From: Marvania coccoides
Lineage: Eukaryota; Chlorophyta; Trebouxiophyceae; Chlorellales; Chlorellaceae
Assembly (NCBI GenBank): GCA_963854735.1
Contig: OY978102.1
Coordinates: 620,001 to 684,000, forward strand
Direction: 5' to 3'
DNA length: 64,000 nt
Positions 23,219 through 35,236 of the stretch are shown piece after piece; the first letter of the stretch is position 1; every line of letters starts with the position of its first letter. The notes below the pieces were generated by a model. It had not been told where the DNA came from, did not search any database, and saw nothing but the letters and a program-made list of their open reading frames with translations. Position numbers and translations under genes: made by a program.

Positions 23219-24766
23219 TCATCCTTTTGTACCCTTTGGCTGTTCCTTTTCCGCTCCGTTCTCACCAGCGGACGCCCCCGAGGGTCCTGCTGGCGTGGGC
23301 GCCCTGCTGCCACTTCCCCCGCCGCCAGTTCCATGCCGCTTGGGATCCAGGCCCAGCCCTTGCAAGTATCGATGCACAAACACGTCAAAGTAGTAGCTAG
23401 CTCCGTTCCATGCGCTGATTAAGAAAGCGGCGATGATGCAGCCCAGGGCCATTGACTGGTTGGACCACCACACCACGTTGAAGCACATCACCACCAGTGT
23501 CAGGGCCATGTGCAGCGCCATGTAGGCGAACGGCTGCAGCCGCTGCGGGAAGCGCAGCACAACGGCGGCAAAGAGGCCGCGACGGGTGGTGACGTAGCCA
23601 AACAGCGTCTCGTACTGGCGCTGTTTGATCTTTTCGGAGCTGATGACGAAGATCTTCAGGCCGTACAGCACTGCCCACAGCAGGTAGGGGCCCATTGGGA
23701 GGAGGCAAAGCTCCCACGCTGAAGCAGAATCCCAACGGGCGCTGCGAGCGGGGTCGGCGTCGAGGGAGGCAGTCAGCGCCTGTGGAGGGTAGAACCGGTG
23801 GGCCCAGGCAACGCAGGCTGGGTAGAAATGCAGAAAGAGCGAAGTAATTTTGTCCTGCGTTGAGTTTTGAAAATTTTGAAAAGAGAGCAACAATGAGTGA
23901 CTTGAAAAATAAAGTGAAGAAAAATGCACTCAGTTATATATAGTTAACCGAAGGAGTGGCCCTGGGAGGTCGAGCAGCGGCTCGGAGGACCTGGGAATCT
24001 TCAAGGAAAAGCAAAGAAAAAATTAAGCTTACCAGGCTGTGGTAGACGAGCGAATTTCTAAAGGCGAGGATCGACCAGAGCAGCGGCCCAAACGCAAACG
24101 CAAAGTTCACTTTGGCCAGGCCGATGCTCTCCGGGAACGCCCATGCGTTGAGCAGCAGCAGGATCTGCACCGCGTAGCACAGGTCGAAGAGGTAGTAGTG
24201 CCACCTCTTGACACGATAATAGATCCAGCGAATGAGCAGAAGAAAGACTACTTCCACGGTGTAGAGGTGGTAGAAAGTCCCCGGGGAAGCGCCCAGCCAA
24301 TAGGCGCTCACCAGCAGGTTGAGCGTGCCCAGCATGAACGCCATTTTGTCTGCGAAGAGAGAAATCTCGTTGCTCGATGAGCGATGAGTGTAATAGATTT
24401 ATTTTAACAGAAAAACTAGCGTAAAAAAAACAAATTTTCTCTCTTACCTCGCAAAAGGATGCGTTTGGGGGTGATGTGGGCCTTGGCGTGCTCCCTCAGG
24501 CGCTGGCGCAGCAGTGTGAGCGCCTCTTTGCGCAGCGAGGGCTCGAACAGATCGTGAACGCGGAAATCGAAGTCGAAATCGTGCCACGATTCATCCTCCT
24601 CCGTTGACCCTCCTTCCTCGCTCTCAGACACGGCGTACGGGGTGGCAAACGGCTGGCTGGCGCCTTCCGATACCTCCGAAAGCAGGACAGCAAGGCCACC
24701 ACCGCCAGAGGACTCAGCCAGCTTGGGGGAGGGGTTATCCGCTGCCGGCGACGAGCTGTCTGGCAT
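23219..24766 (-). CDS. GPC1: Glycerophosphocholine acyltransferase (GPCAT1/GPC1 family, DUF2838)
   Basis: Three exons: 24766-24448, 24349-24033 and 23854-23219 (GT-AG), 423 aa. An acidic, disordered N-terminus (about 85 aa) leads into the conserved HDFDFDFRVHDLFEPSLRK-type segment and then multiple membrane helices, with family blocks LDKIT-like junction (HSLDKITSLFLHFYP), RWHYYLFDLCY and YFDVFVHRYLQ. Family members acylate glycerophosphocholine to lyso-PC in the ER, rescuing PC backbones. The C-terminal ~35 residues are polar and Gly-rich. Expression may be coordinated with the divergent PGAP1-like gene 343 bp away, another ER enzyme. Confidence 0.85.
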
Positions 24767-25109
24767 CTCGTTGGTTTGAATTTTAGGGGCGCACCCTTGC
24801 GAAAATAGAATGAAAAAATATCGAGGTTGTTGAAATTGAAGGCTGTGGCTGCCGAAATCCGTGGCAGGAGAGGCGAGAGATTCGATCTAATAATAGAGAA
24901 AAAAAAAATGCGTGCCCTCTTTCCGCTGGGCGGGCGCAATCATTTTTACTCAAGATAAATTCATTTACGGTTTTCGAAATGGCTACCAGCACGAGAGGAT
25001 TTCGAGAGTCTTTTTTTTTGGAAGGGTAAACTATCAAGACGTCCAAATTTAAAAGTTGATAGCAATTTAAAGCCAAAATGCATATATGGGACCCTTTTAG
25101 ACATTAACA
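24767..25109. promoter_or_regulatory. divergent intergenic promoter region
   Basis: 343 bp between the GPCAT (minus) and PGAP1-like (plus) start codons. AT-rich, no ORF with coding character. It must contain both promoters. Confidence 0.4.
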
Positions 25110-28100
25110 ATGATCAGGGCAGCCCTGGTGTGGGTGGCAGGGCTCGCTGTTGTGATGAACACTCTGCATTTTACCTGGCAGGAGGTTCAGCGGGCGTCTG
25201 TGTGCGACACGACGTACATTTACGAGGGATACGCACCAGTGGACTTGCCTGCAGCGCTCAAAGCAGCATTCCCTCGCTACAAAGTGGTCACGTATGAAGA
25301 TCGAGCACCCAGCTTACAGCAAGGTGTGCTAATGCGACAAAGTTTGGCACTTTTTCGCAGCCGAAACCGTTATTTACACTCTAAGAACAAGTCCGACCTC
25401 TTTCTGCTTGCCTGCGTGCAGGAATTGCCACATTAAAGGCCCGCCGCACTGTGCCGCTGCTGTTCGTGCATGGCCACCTGGGCAGCCCCCAACAGATGCG
25501 CTCCATGGCGTCAGAGGCGTCCAGAGAAGCCATTAAGCGGCTGGAATCTTCGAAAGGTTGGGATTTTTGGCTGCAGTGGCACGCAATCGACTTCAACGCT
25601 GAGCCCTCGGCATTTGAGCCCCACCTCATGGTGAGCTCCCGTTTCTCCCTACTTTTCAATTTAATTTCCACTCTACGTATTGAAAATCATTGCTATATAT
25701 TTATTTAAAAATTTACCTTTCTTTTGATGTCATTTTGGTCTCAGGAGGAGCAGGCGAACTTTGTGGCTGCCTGTGTGCGTCTCCTGGCCTCTTCGCAGCC
25801 CTCCCAGGTCCCTACTGCCGTGGTGCTTGTAGGGTACAGCATGGGCGGACTGGTGATGGAGTCAGCATTGCGTCGGCTCGCTCTCCCGGGGTCAAACTTT
25901 GATCTTCGCAATGTCCCCCTGGTACTGACTCTCGGGGCCCCTAGGCACCTTCCCTCCTTTTTACGACCACAAAGGGGACCAGCAGAATCGCAATTCCATT
26001 CTACCCAACCATTACCTCCTACTGTCCACGTTTTGGCGGGCCCAGGCGATTTAATGATTCCGGCACTTTCTTCTTGGGCCGCTTTCAGGCGCTGGCGCCC
26101 TGGGGTTGGCTCTCCTGGGCTGGTGGCTCCCATCCAAGTGGACATGGATGACGTGCCGGGAGTGTGGTGCACCGCCACCCACAAGAACTTGGTTTCTTGC
26201 AACCAGCTGGTGCGACAGACGGTGCCCACAATTTTGAATGCCGCCGCTGCGCATGCTGCGACGTCTTTTTCGCGCGGGGAAGACGACCCAGGGGCGCGCG
26301 CCTGGGCGGCTGCATGGCAGCTGACCACTGCAGCTGCGCTGGCGCTGCCCAGCACCGCGGCAGAAGCGCTTTCTACCTTGGAACGGCATAGCACAGCGTT
26401 TAGTTCCTTCCGCTCAGGGAATCGACAGCCAGCTGAGCCTACGGCGTCTGCAGACTGCGCGCCTGCTTCTCAAGAAGGAACTTTGTTTACACACGTAATG
26501 AGCGAGGAAGAAAGGCAGGGGTTGTGCGCGTCATGGAGCGCCACAGAGCGAGGCATCGCCAGCGGTTCTTTCTTTCTTGTCCTCGCCGGACTGGCACCTG
26601 AGGAGCATTTCAGGGTCTGGGCAGGCATGGAAGACGGCTCTTCTCCCCTTGTGGACCTTTCTCCGTTGGCCAGGCCCTTGCCTGGACTGCTCAAAGACTT
26701 CCAATCGGTTGCGCCGTTCAAGTGAGAATGAAAAACCCTTCTATTTAGGCCAATTTTACTAATTTATACTAGGCTGATCTTGTGTTACTCGTCTTCTGTA
26801 GGCGTCCGTGGTATGAAAATATGGCTGGAGTCGACTGGCTGCGCAACTCCACCAGGCTGCTGCACGTTCCCTTTGGGACTGGGCCTCGCTTCTTTCAACG
26901 CATCCAGCTGGAGGTCGAGGCGCAGCCTAACTCTCTGCGAAAGTCCCAAGATAAAGCTGGGGCTGCCGGCGTGATCATGGCGCAGCTCCTCTCCTCCTCA
27001 GACGGCCTTCCTTTTTCTTCGCTGCCGCCATCGTTTGTAAGTGTTAAGGCGCCTTCCTGGCCCTTTGAGCCGCCTGTGACCGTTCCGCAAGGCCACACAA
27101 TGGTTCTAGAGCTCAAAATCCCAGGGTGGATGCCTGGTGATGGCGTAACAGCAGCAGCAGCAGCAGCCCCGTTGGCATTATTGCTGCAGCTGCTCGTTGG
27201 TCCGGCTTTGCCTTGGCGGGCCACTGTGCAGCGGCAGCAGTGCTGGATGAAAGGTTCTGAAGATGATGTGCCAGAGCACGAGGCTGTGCTGGTGGCCATG
27301 GATCGTACTGCGGAGCATGCTGCAGGTGCTGAGATATCGGGACTTGGTGATACCGTCAAGAGTGGCGCCCAGGGGGTGTCATTGTGGCACCCTGCGGTGG
27401 CCAACAGATGCGTAGTGCTAGTTTCAGACCCCAGATGCAGCTACGCTGTCAGGTAACCACCAAAAGCTTACATTTTCACACAATTTCAGCCGTTGGAATA
27501 ATATAAAGAAACAGTTTGAATTTGATTATTTACTTGAATATTTGTCTGCACTGATTCCAGGCTAAATTGGGACGTTGGCGCGTGGCTGACGTACACCTTG
27601 CGTTACCACGCCTACGCTTTGATCCCGGTCGCTCTCGCGCTGAGCATGCGGCGCTCAGTCAACGAAGACCTCAGCCCCGCCTACCGCGCCCTTTCTCTCG
27701 CTCTCCCGGCGTTTGCCTTGCCTGCGGCATCTATCTGGCCTTGGCTTGCGCTCAGTAGCCAACTGCCTTGGCTTCCTTTGTCTTCAGCAGAGGTTGTAGT
27801 CATCGGAAGTGCAGCTGGCAGCGTGCTGGGCGTGCTAAGCTGGGTATTAGCTGCGATTGCAGCATTAATTAGATCCATTCAGAGCTGGAAACCTACGAAA
27901 GTGGTTGCCGCGTCGTGGAAAAGATGGAAAAATGCGCCAATGGCGGCGACGGCAATAACAGTGTTGTTGCTTCTTCTTTCAACAGCAGCCCACCCCGCGA
28001 TGCCTCCCTTGGCAGCGCTGCCGCTGCTGCTCTGGCGCATAGCCTCCTCCTCTTCTTCAGTTTCTATCCAAAGAAGAGAAGAAAGTTGGACGCTGATCCA

Positions 28101-28434
28101 TGCGCTGTGTGCTATGCCTGCTGCGCTGTGGCTCTACGGCTGGGCGGCTTCTGGCAGGACCCATCCCTGCCCTTTGCTGACAATGGATCGAGCGCTGATG
28201 CTGGCGGCTGGGGCGCACGCGTGTTTCTTTGCAGCCGGAGAAAGAAAGGACAGCGGAGGAACAAATTCTACTGCACTGCGGCGGACTTCAGCTAGCGTGT
28301 GCATTGTGGCGGCTGCTTTGGCGGGGCTGCGAGGTCTGGCTGGGGACCTGCACGTCTCGTTGCACGCTGCAGCAGGACTTTGTGTGTGGGATTTAGTGGG
28401 AGTGAAAATTATGAGAAAACTGCTTTTTAAATAG
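25110..28434 (+). CDS. PGAP1: GPI inositol deacylase, PGAP1/Bst1-like
   Basis: Five exons: 25110-25323, 25422-25630, 25745-26721, 26802-27452 and 27561-28434 (all GT-AG), 974 aa. An N-terminal membrane anchor (LVWVAGLAVVMNTLHF) precedes the lumenal alpha/beta-hydrolase: oxyanion region VPLLFVHGHLGS and nucleophile elbow VLVGYSMGG (about S173). C-terminal exon 5 is a run of hydrophobic membrane spans. PGAP1 removes the acyl chain from inositol of GPI anchors in the ER, which licenses GPI proteins for export. The last ~13 codons lie inside a 204-bp duplicated segment. Human PGAP1 has a similar layout and length (about 920 aa). Confidence 0.9.
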
Positions 28435-28786
28435 CAATTTTGGTTGAGCCAAAAGGAAGAGCGCCGATAGAGTAAATGAGTGTACTCGACAAGCTCCTGC
28501 CCGCCGACAAGGACGTCATATCGGGCGTCTACGCCAAAAAAAACATCGACTGGAACCCAAGTGTACCGCCTCCTCGGCCGCCGTTGCGACCGTCTCATAG
28601 TGGGAGTGAAAATTATGAGAAAACTGCTTTTTAAATAGCAATTTTGGTTGAGCCAAAAGGAAGAGCGCCGATAGAGTAAATGAGTGTACTCGACAAGCTC
28701 CTGCCCGCCGACAAGGACGTCATATCGGGCGTCTACGCCAAAAAAAACGTCGACTGGAACCCGAGTGTACCGTCTCCTCTGCCGTC
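28394..28786. repeat. 204-bp-offset tandem duplication across a gene boundary
   Basis: The segment from about 28394 to 28582 recurs at about 28598-28786, offset 204 bp. The first ~165 bp are almost identical (an A/G difference in the AAAAC(A/G)TCGAC stretch is visible), the last ~25 bp are diverged. Each copy contains the last 13 codons of PGAP1 (real in copy 1, pseudo in copy 2) and an ATG with the same first ~30 codons (28476 and 28680). Copy 1's ORF (28476-28634) runs into the second copy and stops after 52 codons. Confidence 0.9.
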
Positions 28787-29054
28787 GCGGACTCCCGATG
28801 CGCCTGCTGCGCCAGCGCCTTGGCGACAGAGCCCTGCAGCTGCGCCTTTTCAGGGACACCCCCAGCCCCAGCGGCGTGGAAGGCCCCTCCAGCAGCAGCA
28901 GACGCGCGTCTCCGGAGGCATTTGTGGCGTTTTCGCCGAGCAACCCGCAGTTGCTGGCGATGGGGGTGGGCATGGGCACCGCCGACAGGTAGGCATAGCC
29001 ACGCGTGGCCAACGCTCAAGGGCAGCTTGCATTGTCACGGTAGCTTGCATTTGA
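28680..29054 (+). CDS. Hypothetical protein, possibly truncated gene
   Basis: An open frame of 124 codons begins at the second duplicated ATG: MSVLDKLLPADKDVISGVY followed by a Pro/Ala/Gln-rich, disordered stretch. A plausible splice donor (CAG|GTAGGC) at about 28990 suggests the gene once continued, but no downstream exon is visible before the SppA gene ends at 29245. An alternative frame in the same region reads AFVAFSPSNPQLLAMGVGMG and could be coding if an intron lies in between. Function unknown. Confidence 0.4.
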   Translation: MSVLDKLLPADKDVISGVYAKKNVDWNPSVPSPLPSRTPDAPAAPAPWRQSPAAAPFQGHPQPQRRGRPLQQQQTRVSGGICGVFAEQPAVAGDGGGHGHRRQVGIATRGQRSRAACIVTVACI

Positions 29055-29244
29055 TTAAAATTTTCTGCGGCAACAATGGTTTATGACACATGTGCGTTTG
29101 CTGTTCTCAAAAGAAGAAATATTCATTTTCGTCGTCGGATTATCTTCACCATCAAAACTCATTCCCCAAAGAATTCATATCAAATAAAATCAGTCATTAA
29201 AGCCGCAAAAAGGTAAAAGATAGTAAAAAGTCAAAGAAATAAGG

Positions 29245-31706
29245 TCAGCAGTCGGGGAACAGCTCACTGGAAGCGTAAGAAAAGCCTCCGCTGCTTCCTC
29301 CGGCTTTCAACAGCGCCCTGGAAGCCACGCCATCAACCGCAAGTTCCGGCAGCGCCGCCATCGCAGCGCCCCCAGCCAGCCCCTGCATCAACGCCACCTC
29401 CGACTCCAGTGCAGTGCCTGCCACTGCTGCCGTCAACGCCGCCATCAAGGCGGGAGTTCCCACCGCCGCCGCAGGAGTCATCGCGCCCTCCCCACCGCTA
29501 GCCCACGCCATACACATCATCCCCACCTTGCCCAGCACCTCCAGCGGGCTGGCAGCGCCGGTCAGCCCTGACAGCAGCGACAGCGGCGAAGATGGCGCCC
29601 TAGAGAACTCCACCAACCGCACCTGCTCCTCAGCATCGATGCCAGCGGCTTCTTTGGCCAGCTCCACGGCTTTGGCGACGCCGCCGATGGCGTCAACCAG
29701 GCCCACGGTGGCCGCTCTCTTGCCGCTCCACACTCGGCCTTGAGCCACCTCCTGCATCGCTTCCACCTCCATTCCGCGGGAGGCCGCCGCTTTGTTGCGA
29801 AAAGACTCGTAAGCGTGCGTGGCGGCGGCGTCAAAGAGGCGCTCCTCATCCTCGGAGAAGGAGCGTGTCTCGACGAGCATCTGCGCGAATTTGCCGCGGG
29901 AGAGGGTCTCCTTGGCGAATCCAGTTTTCTTGTACAGCTCCGCCTGCAAAAGAAAAAAAAAAAGCGGCGAAAAATGAGTCTATCTGGTTACCCCCAAAAA
30001 TAAAACTATGTAAAAGTAAACTAAAATCCTCCGAAAATAAACTCACAAAATTGAATTTTCCTGTGATGACGCCGATGCTGCCGGTGAGGGTGAGCGCCTC
30101 CGCCACGATCTTCCGTGCCGCCATGGCCATGTAGTACCCTCCAGACGCCGCCACGTCAGCCATGCTCGCTATCACCGGCTTTTCCTCGGATAGCTTCTGA
30201 ATCTCCCGCCACATCAGGTCACTCGCGAGCGCGTCGCCCCCAGGAGAGTCGATGCGCAGCACCACTGCGGCGACCTTCTTGTTCTTCTTCAGCGCACGCA
30301 GCTGCGCGATCACCGCCCCCGACGTGATGCTGTTACCGGAGCCGCCAGACCCGCCCACGATGCCCCCAGAGGTCCTCACCACCGCGATCACCTTGTCTCC
30401 ACCATCCAAACCAAACGCGCTGCGTCCCACCTTCCGGTACCGCTTCAACGGCACCACCCGCAGCTCATCGTCTTTCCCGCCGGTCCGTTCTTTAATCAAG
30501 TCATTTATTTCGTCTTCATACTTAAGGCCATCCACCCACCCGCCCTCCGCGAAGCCCTCCATCTCGTAGCACCCACTGTCCAGCAGGGCTTCCGCTTCTT
30601 CACGGGTTTTACCGCGCCCGGCGGCGATGCCGTCGACAAAACCGTCGTAGATGTCGTCCAAGAGGACGGTGAGCTGCTCCCGCTGGGCTTCGCTCATGTC
30701 AGTGCGCAGCAGCTGGTCGCCCGCGCTCTTGTACTTGCCGATGCGGCGCAGCTCGGGCTCCACGCCCACCTTGTCGAGGACGCCGCGCAGGAAGGAGCCT
30801 GACGGAAAATAAATAAATCGACGGTAACAAAAAGTATTAGTAAGGAAGAAAGTGTTTAGAAAAAGGGAGAAGTGTATGCCGTGGGGCATGCGCTTATTGG
30901 AGGGGTTTCATCAGTGCTTCTCAGAGGAACATGTAGAGAAAGAGTGAAGGTAAGCGGGAAAAATCTTACCGGCGACCGACACGCCTCGCAGGGACAGCGA
31001 CGCGCAGGGCGGGGCGTACACCTCGCCAAATGCAGACGCCAGGAAGTACTCCTTCTCCCCCGCGCGCTCCAGGTAGGCCACAGTCCACTTGCCAGACTGC
31101 TTGAAGAGTTCAATGTGGCGTCGAATTTCGATAATTTTGGCCCACCCGCAGCTCAGAGGGTCGATTTTAACGACCAGGCCAGCGACGCGGGGGTCATAGG
31201 CGGCCTTGGTCAGGGCCTCGCAGATGGTGGGCAGCGAGAGGGTGGAAGAAAAGCGGGATTGCGGCTGCTCGGCAATGGAGCCAGAAAGGACCATTGACAG
31301 GGCAGAAGCATCCTTGAAACGGCGCCAAGGGAGGGCAAACATGAGACGGAAGGCGATGAAGGCCTTCTCCAGGCCAGAGCGCTCCACAAAAGTCAGTTCT
31401 GGGGTGTCTGTGGCTACTACCGCGAGCGGAGTAGTCTCAGAAGCTTCTTCTCCTTCGTTATGAGGCGGCAGAGGGGCGGTCTCCTCGGCCGCGGGAGGGG
31501 TGGAGCGGGCGACGAAGCGCGTGTGGCACGGGGCAGTGAGGAAGCGGGGGGAGGCGCGCAGAGAGGGGCCCACTGCAGAGGTTAAAAGTATGAGGTGGTA
31601 GGGAGCGGTAAGAGAAAAAACTTGAAGGAGATGCTAGAAAGAGGAGGGGCGTACCTCGAGCTTTGGTGAAGTGCCTAGGCCCAGAAAATGCTCCGGAAAG
31701 CTGCAT
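29245..31706 (-). CDS. SPPA: SppA-type serine protease (signal peptide peptidase/protease IV), plastid
   Basis: Four exons: 31706-31655, 31572-30970, 30798-30047 and 29943-29245 (GT-AG), 701 aa. The N-terminus (SFR/Pro/Ala-rich, about 60 aa) fits a chloroplast transit peptide. The protein is a duplicated crotonase-like fold as in E. coli SppA and plant thylakoid SPPA: the first half contains the candidate catalytic lysine in GEKEYFLASA (about K191), the second half the serine in VAASGGYYMA (about S437), plus RIDSPGGDALASDLMW and GSIGVITGKFNF. Plant SPPA is a light-induced thylakoid protease. The C-terminal ~100 residues are Ala/Gly-rich and hydrophobic, longer than usual for the family. Confidence 0.88.
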
Positions 31707-32708
31707 TATATGTGGTTTATATAAGTTGATCACACAAATGTTGTGGGATTGTGGTGGAAGGGAGGCAGCGCAATGTGCGCTGGGCTGATGTTTGGTGAAT
31801 TTGAAATTTAATTTATAAAAATGTTTAGCGTTCCGAAGATGATAGATGAGATGAAAAATTGAAAGGCTATAAATTAAATTAAACCCCAAACCCTCTTTCG
31901 TTCAATGTGCATGCGCGTTATCTTGTTGGCTCTCCCTCTTGCCCTTGCGTACTTGCTCTGCTCCATTTGTTCATTGCCCCTGGGGAGGATTTTTGAATAC
32001 GCAGCGTTGCGAAAATGGTCCATGCATGCTAATTCTCCCTTTCACAAAAGAGCGAGCTCAGGCCGTTCCTCCACCTTTTCTCCCATGAACAATGTCACCA
32101 TATGAGTAAGAAAAATATCATCCCGATGCCCGTTTGCGCTCCCCTGCTTAATTCTAGCAGCTGCACAAACGCACAAACATAAATAGATGGTGGGTGCACG
32201 GCATAAAAATTGTCACGAGAGGCTTGTTCTGTGGCTGTTAATGCCTAGAAATTAGCTTTTCTTGCTTGTTATTCAATTAAGTTCCTCAATTTTGTGATGA
32301 TTCATCGAAATTTTGAAATCACCGATTATTTTTTTCGGTGACAATGAAAGAAGCGATCTCCCAGTATTTACCTATGTATATATATTTATGCCACTATTTT
32401 AAATTATATAGAGAGTGGCTGTAAGTTTTGAAGTTTTGCGTAAAGTGTCTACTTGATTTTTTCATTGACCACTTCGAAGTTCGGTTTGGTTTTGGTATCA
32501 TTTTCTCTCTCGTCTTTTTTACGTCTCACAGCTTCATATATCAATAGCTCATCCTTTCCAGGTGCAGAAGACGCCTCTTGCCTCGTTAGAAGCCAAGTGT
32601 CAGCTTCTTTTCAATACGGGAGAAAATGTGTGTCTATCGCCGAAAGACACAAGTTAAGTTGGACGGCTTCAAAAAATGAAAACAAAGTCCCATTTGAAAT
32701 GGTCCCAA
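31707..32708. other. divergent intergenic region of about 1 kb
   Basis: AT-rich stretch between SppA (minus) and the secreted protein gene (plus). The only candidate is a 66-codon ORF (31905-32105). A TATATATATTTATG stretch lies near 32.38 kb. Nothing else seen. Confidence 0.45.
31905..32105 (+). CDS. Possible small membrane or secreted peptide
   Basis: ATG-initiated 66-codon ORF beginning with a strong hydrophobic segment (RVILLALPLALAYLLCSICS) followed by a basic, Ser-rich tail. It could be a small one-span membrane protein or a chance ORF. No family recognised, no splice sites needed. Confidence 0.25.
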   Translation: MCMRVILLALPLALAYLLCSICSLPLGRIFEYAALRKWSMHANSPFHKRASSGRSSTFSPMNNVTI

Positions 32709-34146
32709 ATGGGCCCACGACCACTTAGACTATTGCTGCTGGCGTTGCTGGCCAGCGCCTTTTCGTTGGCTGATTCGATCACTACGACCTCTTGCAGGTG
32801 AGGCGGCAACATCTGTGCGCTGCCCATTCCCCGCTCGATACCTCGTTTTCTAATTTTTTACGCTGTTGGGTGCTGCATCTGCAGGGGGTTTTCGGAGTTT
32901 CCTGAAGAGAACGCCGCCTGCCAGCTTCTCACCACAAAAGCGTCTTGCTTGAAAAGCGTGCGCGAGGAAACCCCCACTTTTGGTGGCATCAAGAACTCGT
33001 GCAGGTGGCGGGAGGAGCTGGCCGACGGAGTCCGCGTGACTGAGCTGGTGCACAGCCGAGGCATTCCTTCGTGGTCTTCTGCCTATGATGGCTTCAAACT
33101 GGGCCCCGACGACTGCAAAATCTCTTTCAAAATCAGCATTCCGCCCAAGGTCAATACCTGGCATGCCGTGGCCAACATGAACCCCTCTAATCACTTTTTG
33201 GTGAAGGCGGGGCTGCCGACCTCAAACTGTGTGATGGGCGGAAATGGCGCTCCCAACTTCTGCAGGGCCCGACTGTCGCTGCCTGAAAAGTACGTGGGAG
33301 ACCCGCGCTTCTCCACTGTGTACATGACCTACGACTTCCTCACGATGGTAAGGTTTCATGCTTCCGAATGATTCAAATATATAAGCAGCTTTATGCTGCA
33401 CACCAACTCTCTCTGCTGATTTCTGCTTTTTCCTAAGATTAAATTGCTCTCCGCTTCCCTCTTCTATTGTTCTACAGGACGCTGCCCTTGCCAAGCAGTG
33501 GAACAAAACGCTGCAGATGAATTGGATGACAATCACAGTAGAGGCCACAACATCCAATGTGTGCAGATATAACGGCAGAGACGGCAGGGGCGATGACCCC
33601 TTTTGGATCGCCGACAGCCCCCGCTACTTGGGGCGCTCCGATCAAGTTTCGTCGCTCGCGATTCAAGCCAACCGCATCCTCTTTGGCTCTTCGTTCTACC
33701 CCTGGCTTGGCCCGACCTACGGCGCGTATAAATTCAGATCCTTCGAAGCGCCCGAGCTGTCCAACATGACAGGAGCATATTGGGAGGTGGCAGTCATGGA
33801 GCCGTTTGTTGACAATACCCGCCGCCGCCGCAGCGAATCAGAACTTACTGTGAACCTGCTTGACGAGGAGCAGTACAAGGCGTATACAAATTACCTCAAA
33901 TCAGGCTTTTGCGAGTTCTGCCCGCCGCCGCCGTCAGAGTATGCCATGAAGAGCGTCCGCTCATGCGCTGGTTTGAAGTGCAAGGGCAGGGTGGGCAGCT
34001 TGAACCCCGGAAGGAAGTACTATTTGTTCGTATCGTACCCAAAAGTCCTCGCGCCGACCGTTTCTGAGAGTTTTGAACTTATTAAAGCGCCTTTTGGACC
34101 TCAGCACGTTTCGATCTCTGTGTGGGCTGCAGACTGGGCTTTGTGA
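32709..34146 (+). CDS. Secreted Cys-containing protein of unknown function
   Basis: Three exons: 32709-32797, 32885-33347 and 33478-34146 (GT-AG), 406 aa. Exon 1 encodes a classic ER signal peptide (MGPRPLRLLLLALLASAFSLA). The mature part has about a dozen cysteines (TTSCR, AACQLL, ASCLK, NSCRW, DDCKIS, SNCVMGG, NFCRA, SNVCRY, GFCEFCPPPP, RSCAGLKCKG), several NxS/T sites (NKT, NMT) and beta-rich sequence, fitting an extracellular or cell-wall protein. I do not recognise the family; it lacks the Pro-rich spacer of pherophorins apart from one PPPP. No membrane anchor is visible at the C-terminus. Confidence 0.75.
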
Positions 34147-35236
34147 TAAATCCTTAAAAGCGAGCTTAGATTAGTATGCTGCTAGTGTAGTTTGTCCCTC
34201 GTTTTCTTCAAATTTTCTTCCATTTCGAGATTTTGTTTTCACCGTTGCACACAAGACTTTCATCTTTTCCACGAGCCCTAAACTTCAGCAATTTGTTTGT
34301 ACCATCTTCAAGGGCTGTTCAGAGTAATAATTGATTAATTGGCTAATAGCTGCAGCGCCTTCTCCCATTTCTTCTGCTTCTCGTTTGAAATTTTCCCATT
34401 TGGAAGACACAAGCGACGGAATTTTGTTTCTCTCTCTAAACTCTATTTTTTTCCTTCAAAAACTTCTTTTCTTCTTCTTCAAAGTTATTGTTCCGTGGAT
34501 AGTAATAGTAATAAACAAGCCATGTAAAACAAAACGAGTGTGCAAGCACCATGGCTCAAGGTGACAACAACCTTAAGCCTGTATTTTTTTCATATACCCG
34601 ATATGCTCCGAGGAGAATTAAGCTCGCCTGTATGTAACATTGCGGCTCCTGCTAGATGGTTCAGCACAGCAGACTAATCCGGCCAAGCTGAGACAGCGCG
34701 AAGCTTTCAGGGGTAGGGCATGCAGCGTCCTTCTCGATTACGCTTATGCTTGGAAATTACATGGTCGAGGAGCCACATTATTTCTTTTATTACTACTAAT
34801 ACTGCAAAAATGGTCTTAAAATCGCTAGGAAGGACTTTAAAAGAGGCAAAAACATATTTAATAGGGGCATGCTGCCTTCATGCAGGGTATTGTCACATTC
34901 GTTAAGAAGCGCTCTCTACCAGCATGAACTGATACAAGCTTAATATTAAAAACATGGAAATGTTCGGGCTGAAGAAAATAATCAAGTCAAACGAGCGAAT
35001 ATTCAGCGGCATTCCGAGGAGACAGACGAGCTTATGATATTGCAGCCCTGAAGAAAGTAATAATGAAGACAAAAGAACGAAAAAATAATTTATGAGCAAC
35101 AGCAATATAATAAGAAGTGAGCGGTAACAGCAAAGGAAAAAGAAATTCTTGTAATGATTAAAATCAGGGCGAGGGAAAATGAGCTGGAAACATCAGTGAC
35201 TACTGGGCAGAGGGTGTCTATCCCCAGTCCTCTGCA
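34147..35236. other. intergenic, no gene recognised
   Basis: About 1.1 kb of AT-rich sequence between two gene 3' ends. Short ORFs on both strands lack coding character and splice partners. No tRNA cloverleaf was found by eye. Confidence 0.5.

Noticed and set aside
30911..31573. SppA exon 2 ending at its own stop
   Set aside because: The frame continues past a clear donor at 30969, and splicing to 30798 restores the family block VAGSFLRGVLDK.
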